In this document: positions 10,082 through 19,614 of the stretch, one piece after another | Numbering within the stretch: position 1 is the first letter of the stretch | How the letters are laid out: each line of letters opens with the position of its first letter | Assembly: GCA_947646735.1 (NCBI GenBank) | Contig: CANTFK010000096.1 | Coordinates: forward strand, 21,416-85,415 | Source: Peronospora farinosa | Taxonomy: Eukaryota; Oomycota; Peronosporomycetes; Peronosporales; Peronosporaceae | Reading direction: 5' to 3' | DNA length: 64,000 nucleotides | The notes under the pieces: model-generated | Told to the model about the DNA's origin: nothing | The model's database searches: none | Seen by the model: only the letters and a program-made list of their open reading frames with translations | Made by a program: the position numbers and the translations under genes

Positions 10082-13000
10082 CTACTCTTCATGACTCTGC
10101 ATTGCCTCGAATCGGTTCCGAGTAGCCTGCCTGCGCTCATAGTCCCTAAGCAATCCCCCGCAGTTGAGGTCCACCTCATCCACCCATGACGGGTCAGGAT
10201 ATCCTTTCCATTGTACCAGGTATTCACACTGGATCCGTCCGTACCGAGTTTTCCTTCCCATACGTCTGTCTAGAATCTTCTCCACTTCGTATTCATCCTC
10301 TTCCAGTTCCGCGACCCAACTGTCTTCTGGCAATAGAGCTTCATCAAAATCCACCCGGTTCGCTTCGTCTACCACCAACACCGTATCTGGTCTATCCGGG
10401 TATTGCCGGACCAGCTTCAATTTTGACACGTGTACCAACGGGTATATACGGTAGTCTGTTCCACTGATATCTAAACGAACGGCATAGTCACCCACCAGTT
10501 CTCTCACTCGGAACGGCCCGTGCCATAGATGTGCCAGCTTTCGAGCATACCCCTCCTTGACCCGGTCCAAGTATAACCAGACTTGGGAATCCACCTCAAT
10601 ATGACCATCAACCACCTCCTCATTGTGGGCCTGGGCCCGACTTTCCATCGCAGATCGTAATAATTCGTTGGCTTGTTCCCTCGCTCTGCGATACTGACGT
10701 TGTACGCTATATCGCCATCGACGGGGCTCACATTCACGCCGCTTCGTGCTGCCTAACGGTATGGTGGCTTCTAGAGTACTTCGGGCATCCCAGCCATGTA
10801 CCAAGAAAAATGGAGTTTCCTTTCGGATCCGGTCCTGGGCCGTATTCAACGCGAAAGTGAGCCTTTCTGCATAGGCATCCCAGTCCTTCTGATCTACCTC
10901 GGACACATACATTTTGATGGACCGTGTAATGGTCTGTACCATTCTCTCTGCTGTGCCATTGGCCTGTGGTCGATACGCCATAGTCGCCCGCTGTTTCTGC
11001 CCAATTATGCGGTTGAAAGCACGAAAGAAATCTGACATGAAACTGGGTTCTCTGTCGTGACGGATCGCCTCACTGGCCCCAAACCGACGGAATACGCACT
11101 CTTCGTAACCTTCTGCCACGGTTTGGGCCGACCTCGACGAACTAGCCTTGGCAATCACATATCCCGTAAACAGGTCCACCCAAATCAACAGCTCGGTATT
11201 ACCCTTGAACGATTTGGGCAAAGATGGGATGTGGTCCATCGCGATAACTTGGAACGGGCGGGTAGCTTGAATGTTCCCTGGACTTCTCCCCCGTAAGGTG
11301 GGGCCACCTTTGCCAGTCTCGCAGTCTACGCAAGTGCCAACATAGCGCTGAACACTCCGGAATAAGCCTTTCCAATAGAAATGTTTCCGGATCCGTTGGT
11401 ATGTACGGCCAATTCCCTGGTGTCCCCCTTCTAGACTTGTATGGTAGTGGTGTAGAAAGTCTTGTTGTAGACTTTCGGGTATAACTAGCCGAATCAACCC
11501 ATCACGGTCCTCGTCTACTGTTCCCTGGTAAGGGCAGTACAGAAGAAGATCGTCATCATCCAAAGCGTAGTTCATCTCAATCTTTCCACACGTAAATGCC
11601 ACCTCGGCCGATAGACTACCCCAGTTGCCCCGTAGGTAAATCTTCAAATCACGTATCCACATCTCTTCATCTTGGGCTGCTGCAATTCGTTCGATCCTTA
11701 TCCGTTGCACCACTTCCTCTTGCACGACTTCCGTCGGTATTCTGGATAGGGCCCGGGATCTCGTAACAGCTGTAACTCGCAATGCATGGCTCTGGTCCTT
11801 GGGTATTAAAAGCTCAGGTAGACGGTTGATTGCTTCAAGGTCCTTGAACTCTTCTTCCGGCACTATATCGACACCCTGTTGCTGGTGCAAAGCCACGTTA
11901 GCAAGTCGGTCTGCACTTTGGTTCCATTCGCGCTTCATGTGTAGAAACTCGTGAACGGGCCAGGACCTGAGTTTTTCCAGGGCCTTCGCCCGTCGTACTG
12001 TCAGGCCCTGCGCCTTACACTCGATTTCTCCTCGCATCTGTCGCACGACCAGGTTAGAATCTCCACACACTACTAGACGTCTACGCTCCAGGTTCTCCAG
12101 TAGAAGGAAGCCCAACAATAGGCCTTCATACTCTGCCTCATTTACTGTCGCTTCAGTCAAATACCGGGAAGCAGCGGCGACTACCGTCCATTCCGGGAGT
12201 TGCCACACAATAGCACTGCAGGCTCCTCCCCCACGCTTAACTCGTGCAGACCCATCGAAACTGACCACGTACAAGACTTCCTCAGGTTCGACTGTAGGAG
12301 GAACCACCGTGATAGCTTGGCGCGGATGTCTCTTGGGGGCGATTGAAGATAGAATAGAGTCCACATTTTCGCGAGGCGTAATGCTTGCCGCTAATGTCCC
12401 CAGTATTTCATCTTCGCCCTTCTTGCACTTAACCACTTCTAACGTCCATTGAGACAGGAGTGCAGCCCAGTTTCCAAGGCGACCTTGTAGACCCGGTGAC
12501 CGGACTATCCACGCCAGCGTTGAGTGTCGGGTCAAGACCTTGATAGGTCGGGTGACCAGTGACGTGTAGCAAAGGTCTAGTATTCGCAATAGCGCCAGCA
12601 CTTCCTTGTCCACCAGCCCATAGTTGATCTCGTTTGGCTTCAAAGTCCGACTCGTGAAAGTTACCGGCATATACACCCCTTCATATTCCTGCACCAGGGA
12701 TGCCGAGATGGCCCACTCGCTAGCATAGACAATAATGACGGGTTCCCGGTCTGGATCAAAATGGCGGAGGATTGGGGCAGTGGCGATCTTATTCTTTAAC
12801 ATAGCAAATGCTACCTGCACCCGGGCCCATCGGTCCTCCTCCTGGTCATCTCCCTGTATGTCCCCAGTCCTGCTTATCCGGTTTCGTAATACGTGGTAAT
12901 CCACTTCCCTTAGTTCGTACAGGATGGATGCATAAATGGCGTAGTCCTCCAGGAACCGACTGTAATAGTTAAGACTCCCGAGAAACGACTGCATAGCTTT

Positions 13001-15427
13001 CAGGGTAGTGGGCAACGGTAAGTCCACCAAGGACTGAAGGTCCTTAGGGTGGGCCTCCAGCCCTTCCGCTGATACTTGGTGGCCAAGGTAATCTACCTTT
13101 TGACAGCCCCATGAGCTCTTAACCGCGCTGATCGATAAGTTCCACTTGTCACACACCTCCAAAAGTCGTTCCACTTTCACGCATAAGTCATCCCATGACT
13201 CCGAGGTCACCAAAATGTCGTCGATATAGGACCTACGTCCTAATATAGACTTCTTGAGGTCTCCCTCTGGATGGCCCACCTCGAACAGGTCCTCTGGTTT
13301 GTCAGAGCCCGGCTCTGAGGAAATCGTAAGAAACCCATATAAAGCATTATCCAACAGCCGCTGATAGATCTGCGGCGCATTCTTCAGTCCAAACGGCATT
13401 CGTCTCCACTCAAAAAGTCCGAGCGGGGTTACAAACGCCGAGATTAAACGGGCTCGTTCGGTCATACTGACCACCCAAAAACCGCTAGCCATATCCAGTG
13501 AGCAGTACCACAAGGCCTTATCTAGGTCTTCCAACAACTCATTCACGAGAGGCATAGGATACACCATAAGCCGCGTTAAATCATTCACCATCCGGTAGTC
13601 AATGCACAGCCTTATATCCACCCCATTCTTCTTGACAATAATTACAATTGGACTGGCCCATGGGGAGGTGGAATGCTGGATTATCTTGGATGACAAGAGG
13701 CCTTTTATCAGGTCTGCCAGCTTCTCCCTAAATTGAGGGGCCACCTTCCGTACCCGTTGGGCGATTGGCCGTGCGTTCCCAACATCAATATCGCACACTG
13801 CTCCTCGAGCCGCCGGGGGTAATGCGTTACCTTTTCCCATCAGCAAATGTCGTTTTCTCCATATAATCTGACGGAGGCGGTCTACCTCCTCCTTTGGGGT
13901 ATCCCCGGGGTCTGGGATCTGGATGTCTTCCAACATAACTTCGTTCGTGGATGGGGTGACCTCAGGAATAACAGACCAATTTTTGTCGATATCCTCGGCA
14001 CATAAGTTTCCACTCTCGTGAACACAGACCTGGTCATCAGGAGTATCTACTTCAGCCTTGATAATCGGTGGACCCCCCTCTAGGTGGACCCTCTCCATAT
14101 CGGTCCTATCCCTAGATGAGACTTCCGTGCCCACACTAGCTCCAGTTGGTTGACCTCCATCGAGGGCCTCCCCTCCAGACTCCTGATCTGATGGTAATGA
14201 CTCAGGGTCCCTCATAACAGACTCGTGCACCACGTTAACCACCGGCACTTGGGTCCCCGTCCGTAGCAACATCTTCTGTGGAGTTGTGTACTGAGGTTTC
14301 TCGACCATCGGACCTTGGTACACTTCTTCTTGAGTGGTTTCTGCATCCTCCTCGTCGGTGGTTGCTTGGTAGGCTAGATTTTTCCATTCAGCGTACCTCC
14401 TAGAACCAACTGACACGAATCCTTGGGCCCGGGGAACCCGGTCCTTAGCCAGCCAAATGCCCAGCTTGGTATCCTCGTGTAGGATCAGGTCCTTGTCACT
14501 CACATTGGTGACCCTCAAGAATTGACGATGTCCATGTCCTTGGATCATCGTAGTTACCCATCTGTCTCCACGGGTCATCCATAATTTCCACTGGTCCGAC
14601 GTAACCCTCTTCAGCGGAACCTCTACATATTTTGTCGCAGGTAAATTCACGTACTGGCCCAATTTTACCTCAGACATATGGCCACTATACAAGGTCTTGC
14701 GACCTGTCAGCTGGATTCGAACTTCGTCTGGCAAGCAAATAGTTCCATCCGCCATGTCCAAACGAATTCCAGCTGGCACCATAAAGTCCATCCCTAGTAG
14801 CACATCCTGGCCGGCCATGGACCCGACCCACACATTGAAGAAGTATACTAATACACCATTCAGCGTTATCTTGATCTTCGTTCGCCCTTCCGTGGTGTAA
14901 ACTGCTTCTCCAATGCCCACACACTCTTGTTTCTCGCTTGTGTTGATCTGGCAGCCTGCCTTACGAGCAAAGGCGATATCCAAAATAGATATCTCGGCAC
15001 CAGAATCAAACAGTAGATCCGCACGAATATTGTTAACTTTTCCAGAGGCTTTGGCTTGCTTAAACCACTTCCCTGGGGCATGGTGTTTCCAGTATCCTCT
15101 TGACTCTCCCGGCAATAAATCCAATGTCATCATAGTCTCTCCTCGGGGATAAACGTGAGGTATACATGCATTGGCCACAGCAGCAACAGAATTAATGCAA
15201 AAGCCCGATGTATTTCCAATCAATTCATCCAACTTATTGACCTTCTCCACGGGGTGTTTCTCCACAAATGCATAAATGCAACAATTAGAACGCTCGGCTC
15301 GTACCAGATTCAAACCTGGCGAGCGTTCTAATTTAACATCTTCTCCGCCGCCTCGGGCAGCTGCCCCGCGTGCTTGGTCGGGTTGTACCACTGGCGAATC
15401 AGATTGTAGAACTCTTCCATCGGGCAC
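10082..15427 (-). CDS. pol: Pol polyprotein of the Chronos-like element
   Basis: An open frame of 1,781 codons lies in the -1 frame relative to gag and overlaps its end by 100 nt. It is probably made by frameshifting, so its first residues are not a true start. Domains: aspartic protease (DSG, residues 141-143); reverse transcriptase (about 545-745, YIDD active site near 736); native RNase H (about 890-990); second RNase H (about 1050-1190); integrase with HHCC zinc motif (about 1320-1365) and a D, D, E core (about 1390-1500, NGTAERM); and a C-terminal chromodomain (about 1710-1765). The native RNase H has VYAS where TDAS is usual and LTRH where LTDH is usual, so its acidic residues look lost. 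The second copy keeps FDGSA, EAEYEG, GDSN and SADR, a complete D-E-D-D set. No stop or frameshift interrupts the frame. Confidence 0.93.
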   Translation of the reverse strand: MPDGRVLQSDSPVVQPDQARGAAARGGGEDVKLERSPGLNLVRAERSNCCIYAFVEKHPVEKVNKLDELIGNTSGFCINSVAAVANACIPHVYPRGETMMTLDLLPGESRGYWKHHAPGKWFKQAKASGKVNNIRADLLFDSGAEISILDIAFARKAGCQINTSEKQECVGIGEAVYTTEGRTKIKITLNGVLVYFFNVWVGSMAGQDVLLGMDFMVPAGIRLDMADGTICLPDEVRIQLTGRKTLYSGHMSEVKLGQYVNLPATKYVEVPLKRVTSDQWKLWMTRGDRWVTTMIQGHGHRQFLRVTNVSDKDLILHEDTKLGIWLAKDRVPRAQGFVSVGSRRYAEWKNLAYQATTDEEDAETTQEEVYQGPMVEKPQYTTPQKMLLRTGTQVPVVNVVHESVMRDPESLPSDQESGGEALDGGQPTGASVGTEVSSRDRTDMERVHLEGGPPIIKAEVDTPDDQVCVHESGNLCAEDIDKNWSVIPEVTPSTNEVMLEDIQIPDPGDTPKEEVDRLRQIIWRKRHLLMGKGNALPPAARGAVCDIDVGNARPIAQRVRKVAPQFREKLADLIKGLLSSKIIQHSTSPWASPIVIIVKKNGVDIRLCIDYRMVNDLTRLMVYPMPLVNELLEDLDKALWYCSLDMASGFWVVSMTERARLISAFVTPLGLFEWRRMPFGLKNAPQIYQRLLDNALYGFLTISSEPGSDKPEDLFEVGHPEGDLKKSILGRRSYIDDILVTSESWDDLCVKVERLLEVCDKWNLSISAVKSSWGCQKVDYLGHQVSAEGLEAHPKDLQSLVDLPLPTTLKAMQSFLGSLNYYSRFLEDYAIYASILYELREVDYHVLRNRISRTGDIQGDDQEEDRWARVQVAFAMLKNKIATAPILRHFDPDREPVIIVYASEWAISASLVQEYEGVYMPVTFTSRTLKPNEINYGLVDKEVLALLRILDLCYTSLVTRPIKVLTRHSTLAWIVRSPGLQGRLGNWAALLSQWTLEVVKCKKGEDEILGTLAASITPRENVDSILSSIAPKRHPRQAITVVPPTVEPEEVLYVVSFDGSARVKRGGGACSAIVWQLPEWTVVAAASRYLTEATVNEAEYEGLLLGFLLLENLERRRLVVCGDSNLVVRQMRGEIECKAQGLTVRRAKALEKLRSWPVHEFLHMKREWNQSADRLANVALHQQQGVDIVPEEEFKDLEAINRLPELLIPKDQSHALRVTAVTRSRALSRIPTEVVQEEVVQRIRIERIAAAQDEEMWIRDLKIYLRGNWGSLSAEVAFTCGKIEMNYALDDDDLLLYCPYQGTVDEDRDGLIRLVIPESLQQDFLHHYHTSLEGGHQGIGRTYQRIRKHFYWKGLFRSVQRYVGTCVDCETGKGGPTLRGRSPGNIQATRPFQVIAMDHIPSLPKSFKGNTELLIWVDLFTGYVIAKASSSRSAQTVAEGYEECVFRRFGASEAIRHDREPSFMSDFFRAFNRIIGQKQRATMAYRPQANGTAERMVQTITRSIKMYVSEVDQKDWDAYAERLTFALNTAQDRIRKETPFFLVHGWDARSTLEATIPLGSTKRRECEPRRWRYSVQRQYRRAREQANELLRSAMESRAQAHNEEVVDGHIEVDSQVWLYLDRVKEGYARKLAHLWHGPFRVRELVGDYAVRLDISGTDYRIYPLVHVSKLKLVRQYPDRPDTVLVVDEANRVDFDEALLPEDSWVAELEEDEYEVEKILDRRMGRKTRYGRIQCEYLVQWKGYPDPSWVDEVDLNCGGLLRDYERRQATRNRFEAMQSHEE
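15283..15333 (-). promoter_or_regulatory. Stem-loop at the gag stop codon, probable recoding signal
   Basis: Plus-strand arms aattagaacgctcg (15283-15296) and cgagcgttctaatt (15320-15333) are perfect 14-nt inverted repeats. The 23-nt loop holds a further ccag/ctgg pair (15304-15307 and 15316-15319). The 5' arm in the element sense contains the gag stop codon (15330-15328). I find no classical X XXY YYZ slippery heptamer in gag frame just before it, so the mode of gag-pol recoding is open. A role in -1 frameshifting is inferred from position. Confidence 0.6.
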
Positions 15428-17811
15428 TTGCCGACGTCATGAACCTTGCCACAACCGCGACACACAAACAGGCAGTGGTCGGCTGGGTGACCCTTCCTTC
15501 CACAGCACTCGCAAACGAGCCGCTTCCAACAGTCCAGATCCCCATGCTTCCTAGACCCACAATGGGTACACTTTGTCGCGGGTGCCCCTGGAACCACCTT
15601 TTGTCCAGGTCCCTCTGCCGTGCGTCGACTTCGGTCTGGGTCTGGGTCCTGATGATCCCGGGGGTCATCTGCGTTCCTCGCCCTGCCAGTGTAGGGCTTA
15701 CTCGCCGCCGCATAAATTCTTCTGAGGTCACCTTCTCCCTCAGACCCACTGGAGCTGGACCCTTGGTCATTTTCACTTTCAGAAGTGGCTCGGATGACTT
15801 GGACGGGTCTCCTCAGCTGACTCTTGGTGTGGTCTGGAGTGGTTGGGGCCTTCTGGCGAAACTTGCTGGACCCGAACAAGACCCTTCCTTGACGCGTCTT
15901 CGCTCTCTGACGAGCCAGCAGGACTTCCTCCAGGTCATCTGCATCAGAAAGTCTGAGCAATGTAAGCTGGTCCGCTAATTCTCGATCATCCAAGGTCTCC
16001 ACGTAATGATCCACGTGTTCACGCTTTACACTGGGGGGCCCACCCTTAATATCTAGCTTGGCCCTGAGCCCTGCCACGTTCAAACGGTACAGATATTCTA
16101 AGGGTGACTCATCGGCTCTCTTTCTGGCGTGATAATATTGTCGGGCCACCGACACCCCCAAGCCGCAAAATTGTGCTTGGAACTCTCGCAGAAGCAGCTT
16201 CCAATCGACGCGTACCGTTCGACCTAGCTGTCGATACCAATTCTGAGCTGGACCCGTGAGCAGGGACCCAAAAATGAGACACTTCTCGCTGTCTGGTGCC
16301 TGGTCTCGGAGGAAAGCCGTCTTTACCTTAGTGCTCCAGCTTCTGGCACGATCTTCATCGTGGTCCCTTCCGCTAAATTCCTTCAGATCCGACGAGGCCG
16401 ATACCCTAATGTGTGGAACAACAGTAGGGGGTCCTCCTGCCGTAGCCGCGGCCACAGTCGCTCGCGCTGAGGTCATCGGGAACGCCAAGTCATCTGGGTC
16501 GTATTCATCATGGGTTGACCCCACAGATTCCATGTCCACATCAGGGATATCGCCTAGTGGTCCTAGGCGCTCAATTCGCTGGGAGGACCTGGGATGAACT
16601 GGTCCTTGACCCTTCATGGTGTGTCCCCTGTCCACTGCAACTTTTGTGGAGCCTTGCTCTTCAAGGAACTTGGTCATCGCCTTATCAAAGTACGACTGGA
16701 GTGCGCTAGGGGAAACTGACTCGGTCTTTGCTTCCTGATCCGTCTTTGTCCCCATCAACCTTGGCTCCACTTTGCACCGGGCTTCCGTCTCCTCCTGTGT
16801 TTGGCGCTGGACCCATGGGGTTGCTGTGTCCACATGGCCAGCTTCGCGAATTCGTGCTTCTAACAACGCTGCACCAGCTGGACCCAGTTGCATTCGGTCC
16901 ACCGTATCCATCAGGGCCGACATCATAGATGAGGTGGCCGATTCATATTGAGACCTTGGTGACGATTCACCGAGTGACGCAGCAGGAGAGCCCACACCAG
17001 GATCCACTACTCCTCCATCTTGACGGGGTACTTCCTTCGGGGGGAACTCCCCCACTAACGTCTTGAGGTGACCATGCAGGGTCACTAAGGTCTTCTTCAA
17101 GGTCTCGAACCCGAAATCAAAGAGGGTCTCAGCGGTAAAGTTCCCAGCATCCATCCCAGCTTCATGTAGCAGATTCATTACGGCCTTGAGGACCTCCAGG
17201 TCTGTGGTCGTGGTGGGAAGAGCCGTTATCGGACCGTGGACCTGGTCCATAAGCTTGACCTTGAGCGCCTTCATCACCGGGTCCTTTCGGAGAAACTTCT
17301 TCAATTTATTCCGATGGTAGGCTTCTTCCAAATCTTCTTCTGTCCAGTCCTTACTAGCCACGCCTTGGCTCTCTCCCGACTCGTCCGTCGTGTCTCCGCC
17401 TCTCGGTGCCTTCAACTTGGTATGCTTCTGCTTCTTTTGCTTGTTCTTGGGCACCTTTGGCTCTTGAGTGGTAGGTTGGGAGACTTGCTTCGGGGTCCCT
17501 TGTTTTTTAGCTTTCGCTGTCAAACTTGGGACCCCTGGACCATAATATTTATTATGGCCCATGTTGTCTTCTTCAACGAAGACATAAGGGGGAGGATTTT
17601 GTGGTTTTTCTTCATATTCCACCTTGACCTCAATAGCAGAGCTCCTCCCCGGGCTCTGCAGGTCCTCCGATCCTTCTTCCTTCTTGATCACTGGCGATCC
17701 GGTTTCCAGTGTCTTGGTCGTCCCTTGGTCTATCTTGACCGTTGTCTTTTCTTCTTCGTGGGACTCACGGTGAAATCCCGCGTCTCCCGAAGATCCGGGC
17801 ACGCGCACCAT
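15328..17811 (-). CDS. gag: Gag polyprotein of the Chronos-like element
   Basis: Gag forms the particle and packages the element RNA. From the chosen ATG (17811-17809) it is 827 residues. It has a Lys/Glu-rich N-terminus, a capsid-like region (core near plus coordinates 16,000-16,400, with a LTGPAQNWY segment typical of retrotransposon gag) and a cysteine cluster at about 15,440-15,580. The cluster has two CX2CX4HX4C zinc knuckles and a third, CX2CX3HX4C. The frame is open further upstream into the LTR, but the ATG directly at the LTR/primer-site junction gives MVRVPGSSG and is the only one that leaves the LTR uncoded. It therefore overlaps the primer-binding site by two bases. No disruption is seen. 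Confidence 0.88.
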   Translation of the reverse strand: MVRVPGSSGDAGFHRESHEEEKTTVKIDQGTTKTLETGSPVIKKEEGSEDLQSPGRSSAIEVKVEYEEKPQNPPPYVFVEEDNMGHNKYYGPGVPSLTAKAKKQGTPKQVSQPTTQEPKVPKNKQKKQKHTKLKAPRGGDTTDESGESQGVASKDWTEEDLEEAYHRNKLKKFLRKDPVMKALKVKLMDQVHGPITALPTTTTDLEVLKAVMNLLHEAGMDAGNFTAETLFDFGFETLKKTLVTLHGHLKTLVGEFPPKEVPRQDGGVVDPGVGSPAASLGESSPRSQYESATSSMMSALMDTVDRMQLGPAGAALLEARIREAGHVDTATPWVQRQTQEETEARCKVEPRLMGTKTDQEAKTESVSPSALQSYFDKAMTKFLEEQGSTKVAVDRGHTMKGQGPVHPRSSQRIERLGPLGDIPDVDMESVGSTHDEYDPDDLAFPMTSARATVAAATAGGPPTVVPHIRVSASSDLKEFSGRDHDEDRARSWSTKVKTAFLRDQAPDSEKCLIFGSLLTGPAQNWYRQLGRTVRVDWKLLLREFQAQFCGLGVSVARQYYHARKRADESPLEYLYRLNVAGLRAKLDIKGGPPSVKREHVDHYVETLDDRELADQLTLLRLSDADDLEEVLLARQRAKTRQGRVLFGSSKFRQKAPTTPDHTKSQLRRPVQVIRATSESENDQGSSSSGSEGEGDLRRIYAAASKPYTGRARNADDPRDHQDPDPDRSRRTAEGPGQKVVPGAPATKCTHCGSRKHGDLDCWKRLVCECCGRKGHPADHCLFVCRGCGKVHDVGKCPMEEFYNLIRQWYNPTKHAGQLPEAAEKMLN
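17793..17810 (-). other. Primer-binding site
   Basis: In the element sense the sequence one base after the 5' LTR reads TGGTGCGCGTGCCCGGA. It begins with the TGG that pairs with a tRNA CCA end. Its complement, ending gggcacgcgcacca, would be the 3' end of the primer tRNA. I do not assign the tRNA isotype. Confidence 0.7.
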
Positions 17812-18857
17812 TGTGGTGGAGTGGATTCTCAAACAACGTAGGAGATCCACAAACACACACAGCGCCGGACTGCCGACTTACGGAGGGGGTACCCCGATAC
17901 CGTGTCGTATTGGCCTTGGGTCTCACCTTGTGTACCCGTCGGCTTGGCTGGTCTTGCTCCTCGGTTGACGCAGAAGACTTAAAGACTTGGTCTTTGTATA
18001 GGACTTGGACTTGGTGGTCCCCGAGTGGATATACTTCACTTGGGACCGGGTTTCTTGGGCTCAATCGACTTAGTCGAGAGCGATGCACCTGGTACTATGT
18101 ACCCCTTTGGTGGCTGACTGTTCTTGGTCCTTGGACCCCTTTGTGTTCTTCCCCGTAGGGAAACCGCTTCCTGTAGCGGGTCGTAGAGTGTTGACACTTA
18201 CTTGACACCTCAGGCCAACTATCCTGAGGTTCAACTTGCGTTGCTTGAGCCGTCTAACACCTGCTGGACGTCGGGGGGCCAAAGGGTATCCCGCCCGGAA
18301 GAGGTGAAGCGACGGAGAAGCTTAGGAGGGGCGCTTAAAGCTGCCACGTGTAATGCAAATTCGAGTGTGTTTATTTACCTTATACTTTGTATGCTTTTTC
18401 TTGCCTAACCCTAACCCTTTGATCTGGATAGTGCCACGTGTCGACTCTTGGAGGAAGAACTGGCTCCTTGGTACCTGTACTTTCTGTAATCTTCGATATT
18501 CTGTGTACCGATTCTGCACCCTCGGACATTAGGCCCCTGGGCCCCTGGGTCCCTGGGCCCCTGTACCCCTGGGCCCTGGGTCCCTGTACCCCTGGGCCCC
18601 TGGGCCCCTGGGCCTCTGTACCCCTGGGCCTCTGGACCCCTGGGCCTCCTGGGTCCCCGGAACCTGTTTCCGGGACCTGGGGCCTGTGCTGACTCCGCAC
18701 GTATGGGTCCTTATATTCTTAATACGGCGGGGCCTGGTGTGTGGTTGTAAATCCGCGAGGCCGGGTCGTGGTCACTCCCTCGGGGAAGTGACCAGAAGTT
18801 CTCTTGCTCTTCGTTCCATCTCCCTTAAACTCCAACTTTCCCTGGCACTTCACCACA
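17812..18857 (-). repeat. 5' LTR of the Chronos-like element
   Basis: This 1,046-bp LTR is a near-exact direct repeat of 6641-7623. It contains the longer CCCCTGGGC minisatellite (18534-18655). At the position of the TATAAA box of the solo LTR it reads CACAAA in the element sense. CTAT follows at 18858-18861. Confidence 0.92.
18534..18655. repeat. CCCCTGGGC minisatellite in the 5' LTR
   Basis: Tandem 9-12-bp C/G-rich units occur in more copies than in the 3' LTR. The unit count accounts for most of the 63-bp length difference between the two LTRs. Confidence 0.8.
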
Positions 18858-19614
18858 CTATTCTAGACAGCCTACCAGACTTTATCGGCGTACATCTAGT
18901 ACTCGGATAGAATTCAAGTACCACTTTTTTAATACTATTACCTTTCGTTGGAATCGCCGCAGCTCCTTATATTTCTTGATTTGTGTCTACTACGAGATGT
19001 TTGGTGTTCAATAATCGAAAGATTATATTCCTCCATCAAAACTTTCCGTTTAAAAAAAAGCACCAAAGATTAGAGTCTATAGTTAAATCCACCATCGTTC
19101 CAGCGGCACAATTCTAACGACAACGACTTGCCAGGTCAAGATTGATAGACTTGGGATAATGCCATAGCGGATGATGTGGTTCCTTTGTAACAGGATGATA
19201 TACCCATATGTAACACGTACCCGTTATGTATGCAACACTCAAGGGGAGGTTTAATTAGGGTACGTAGATTACTAAAGACCTGCCACTTGGGCGTGGCACA
19301 CCAATGCGACCTACCCTCGAGTGAGTGATATACATTTGGTGTATTAACATAGAAGGGGATGACGCCCAGTGGGATTAGGTGTCATCGTGACGTCACGACC
19401 GGACGTCATCAGTAAGATTAAAGCTTGCATGCAACCAATTCCCCCTTGCAGCACGCGAGAAAACAGTATAGCCGCTTTCTCGCCTGTGCTAGAAGGTGCG
19501 TGCTCAAAGGACGTGGTATCTTACAAAAGCGCCCGCCTACACTTGGTAGCACTAAAAGACCTTCATAAGACTTGTCTCTCTGAGCGTCCGTGTGTGTAAG
19601 GATGTTCCTCAACA
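18858..19614 (+). other. 5' region of the Gypsy-2 relic, possible degraded LTR and leader
   Basis: After the Chronos insertion site there is about 330 bp of AT-rich sequence, then a stretch (from about 19,186, tgtaacaggatgata) that leads without a gene into the gag of the next element. Its position suggests a 5' LTR and untranslated leader, but the right-hand partner LTR is missing, so the ends cannot be set. Confidence 0.35.

Larger units (their letters stand above)
6641..18857 (-). mobile_element. Full-length Chronos-like Ty3/Gypsy retrotransposon
   Basis: A 12.2-kb element on the minus strand is bounded by direct LTRs at 6641-7623 (3') and 17812-18857 (5'). Each starts TGTGGTG and ends CACCACA on the plus strand, and CTAT flanks it on both sides (6637-6640 and 18858-18861). 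Sense order is LTR, primer site, gag, pol (protease, reverse transcriptase, native RNase H, second archaeal/plant-type RNase H, integrase, chromodomain), spacer, a large antisense frame, polypurine tract, LTR. By eye the LTRs differ by only about five substitutions outside a length-variable minisatellite, and gag and pol are uninterrupted. The insertion is therefore young and possibly still mobile. The second RNase H plus captured chromodomain are the published hallmarks of the oomycete Chronos group. Confidence 0.93.

Noticed and set aside
17793..17811. gggcacgcgcacca resembling a tRNA 3' end
   Set aside because: It is the complement of the primer-binding site; no D-arm or anticodon arm precedes it, so it is not a tRNA gene.
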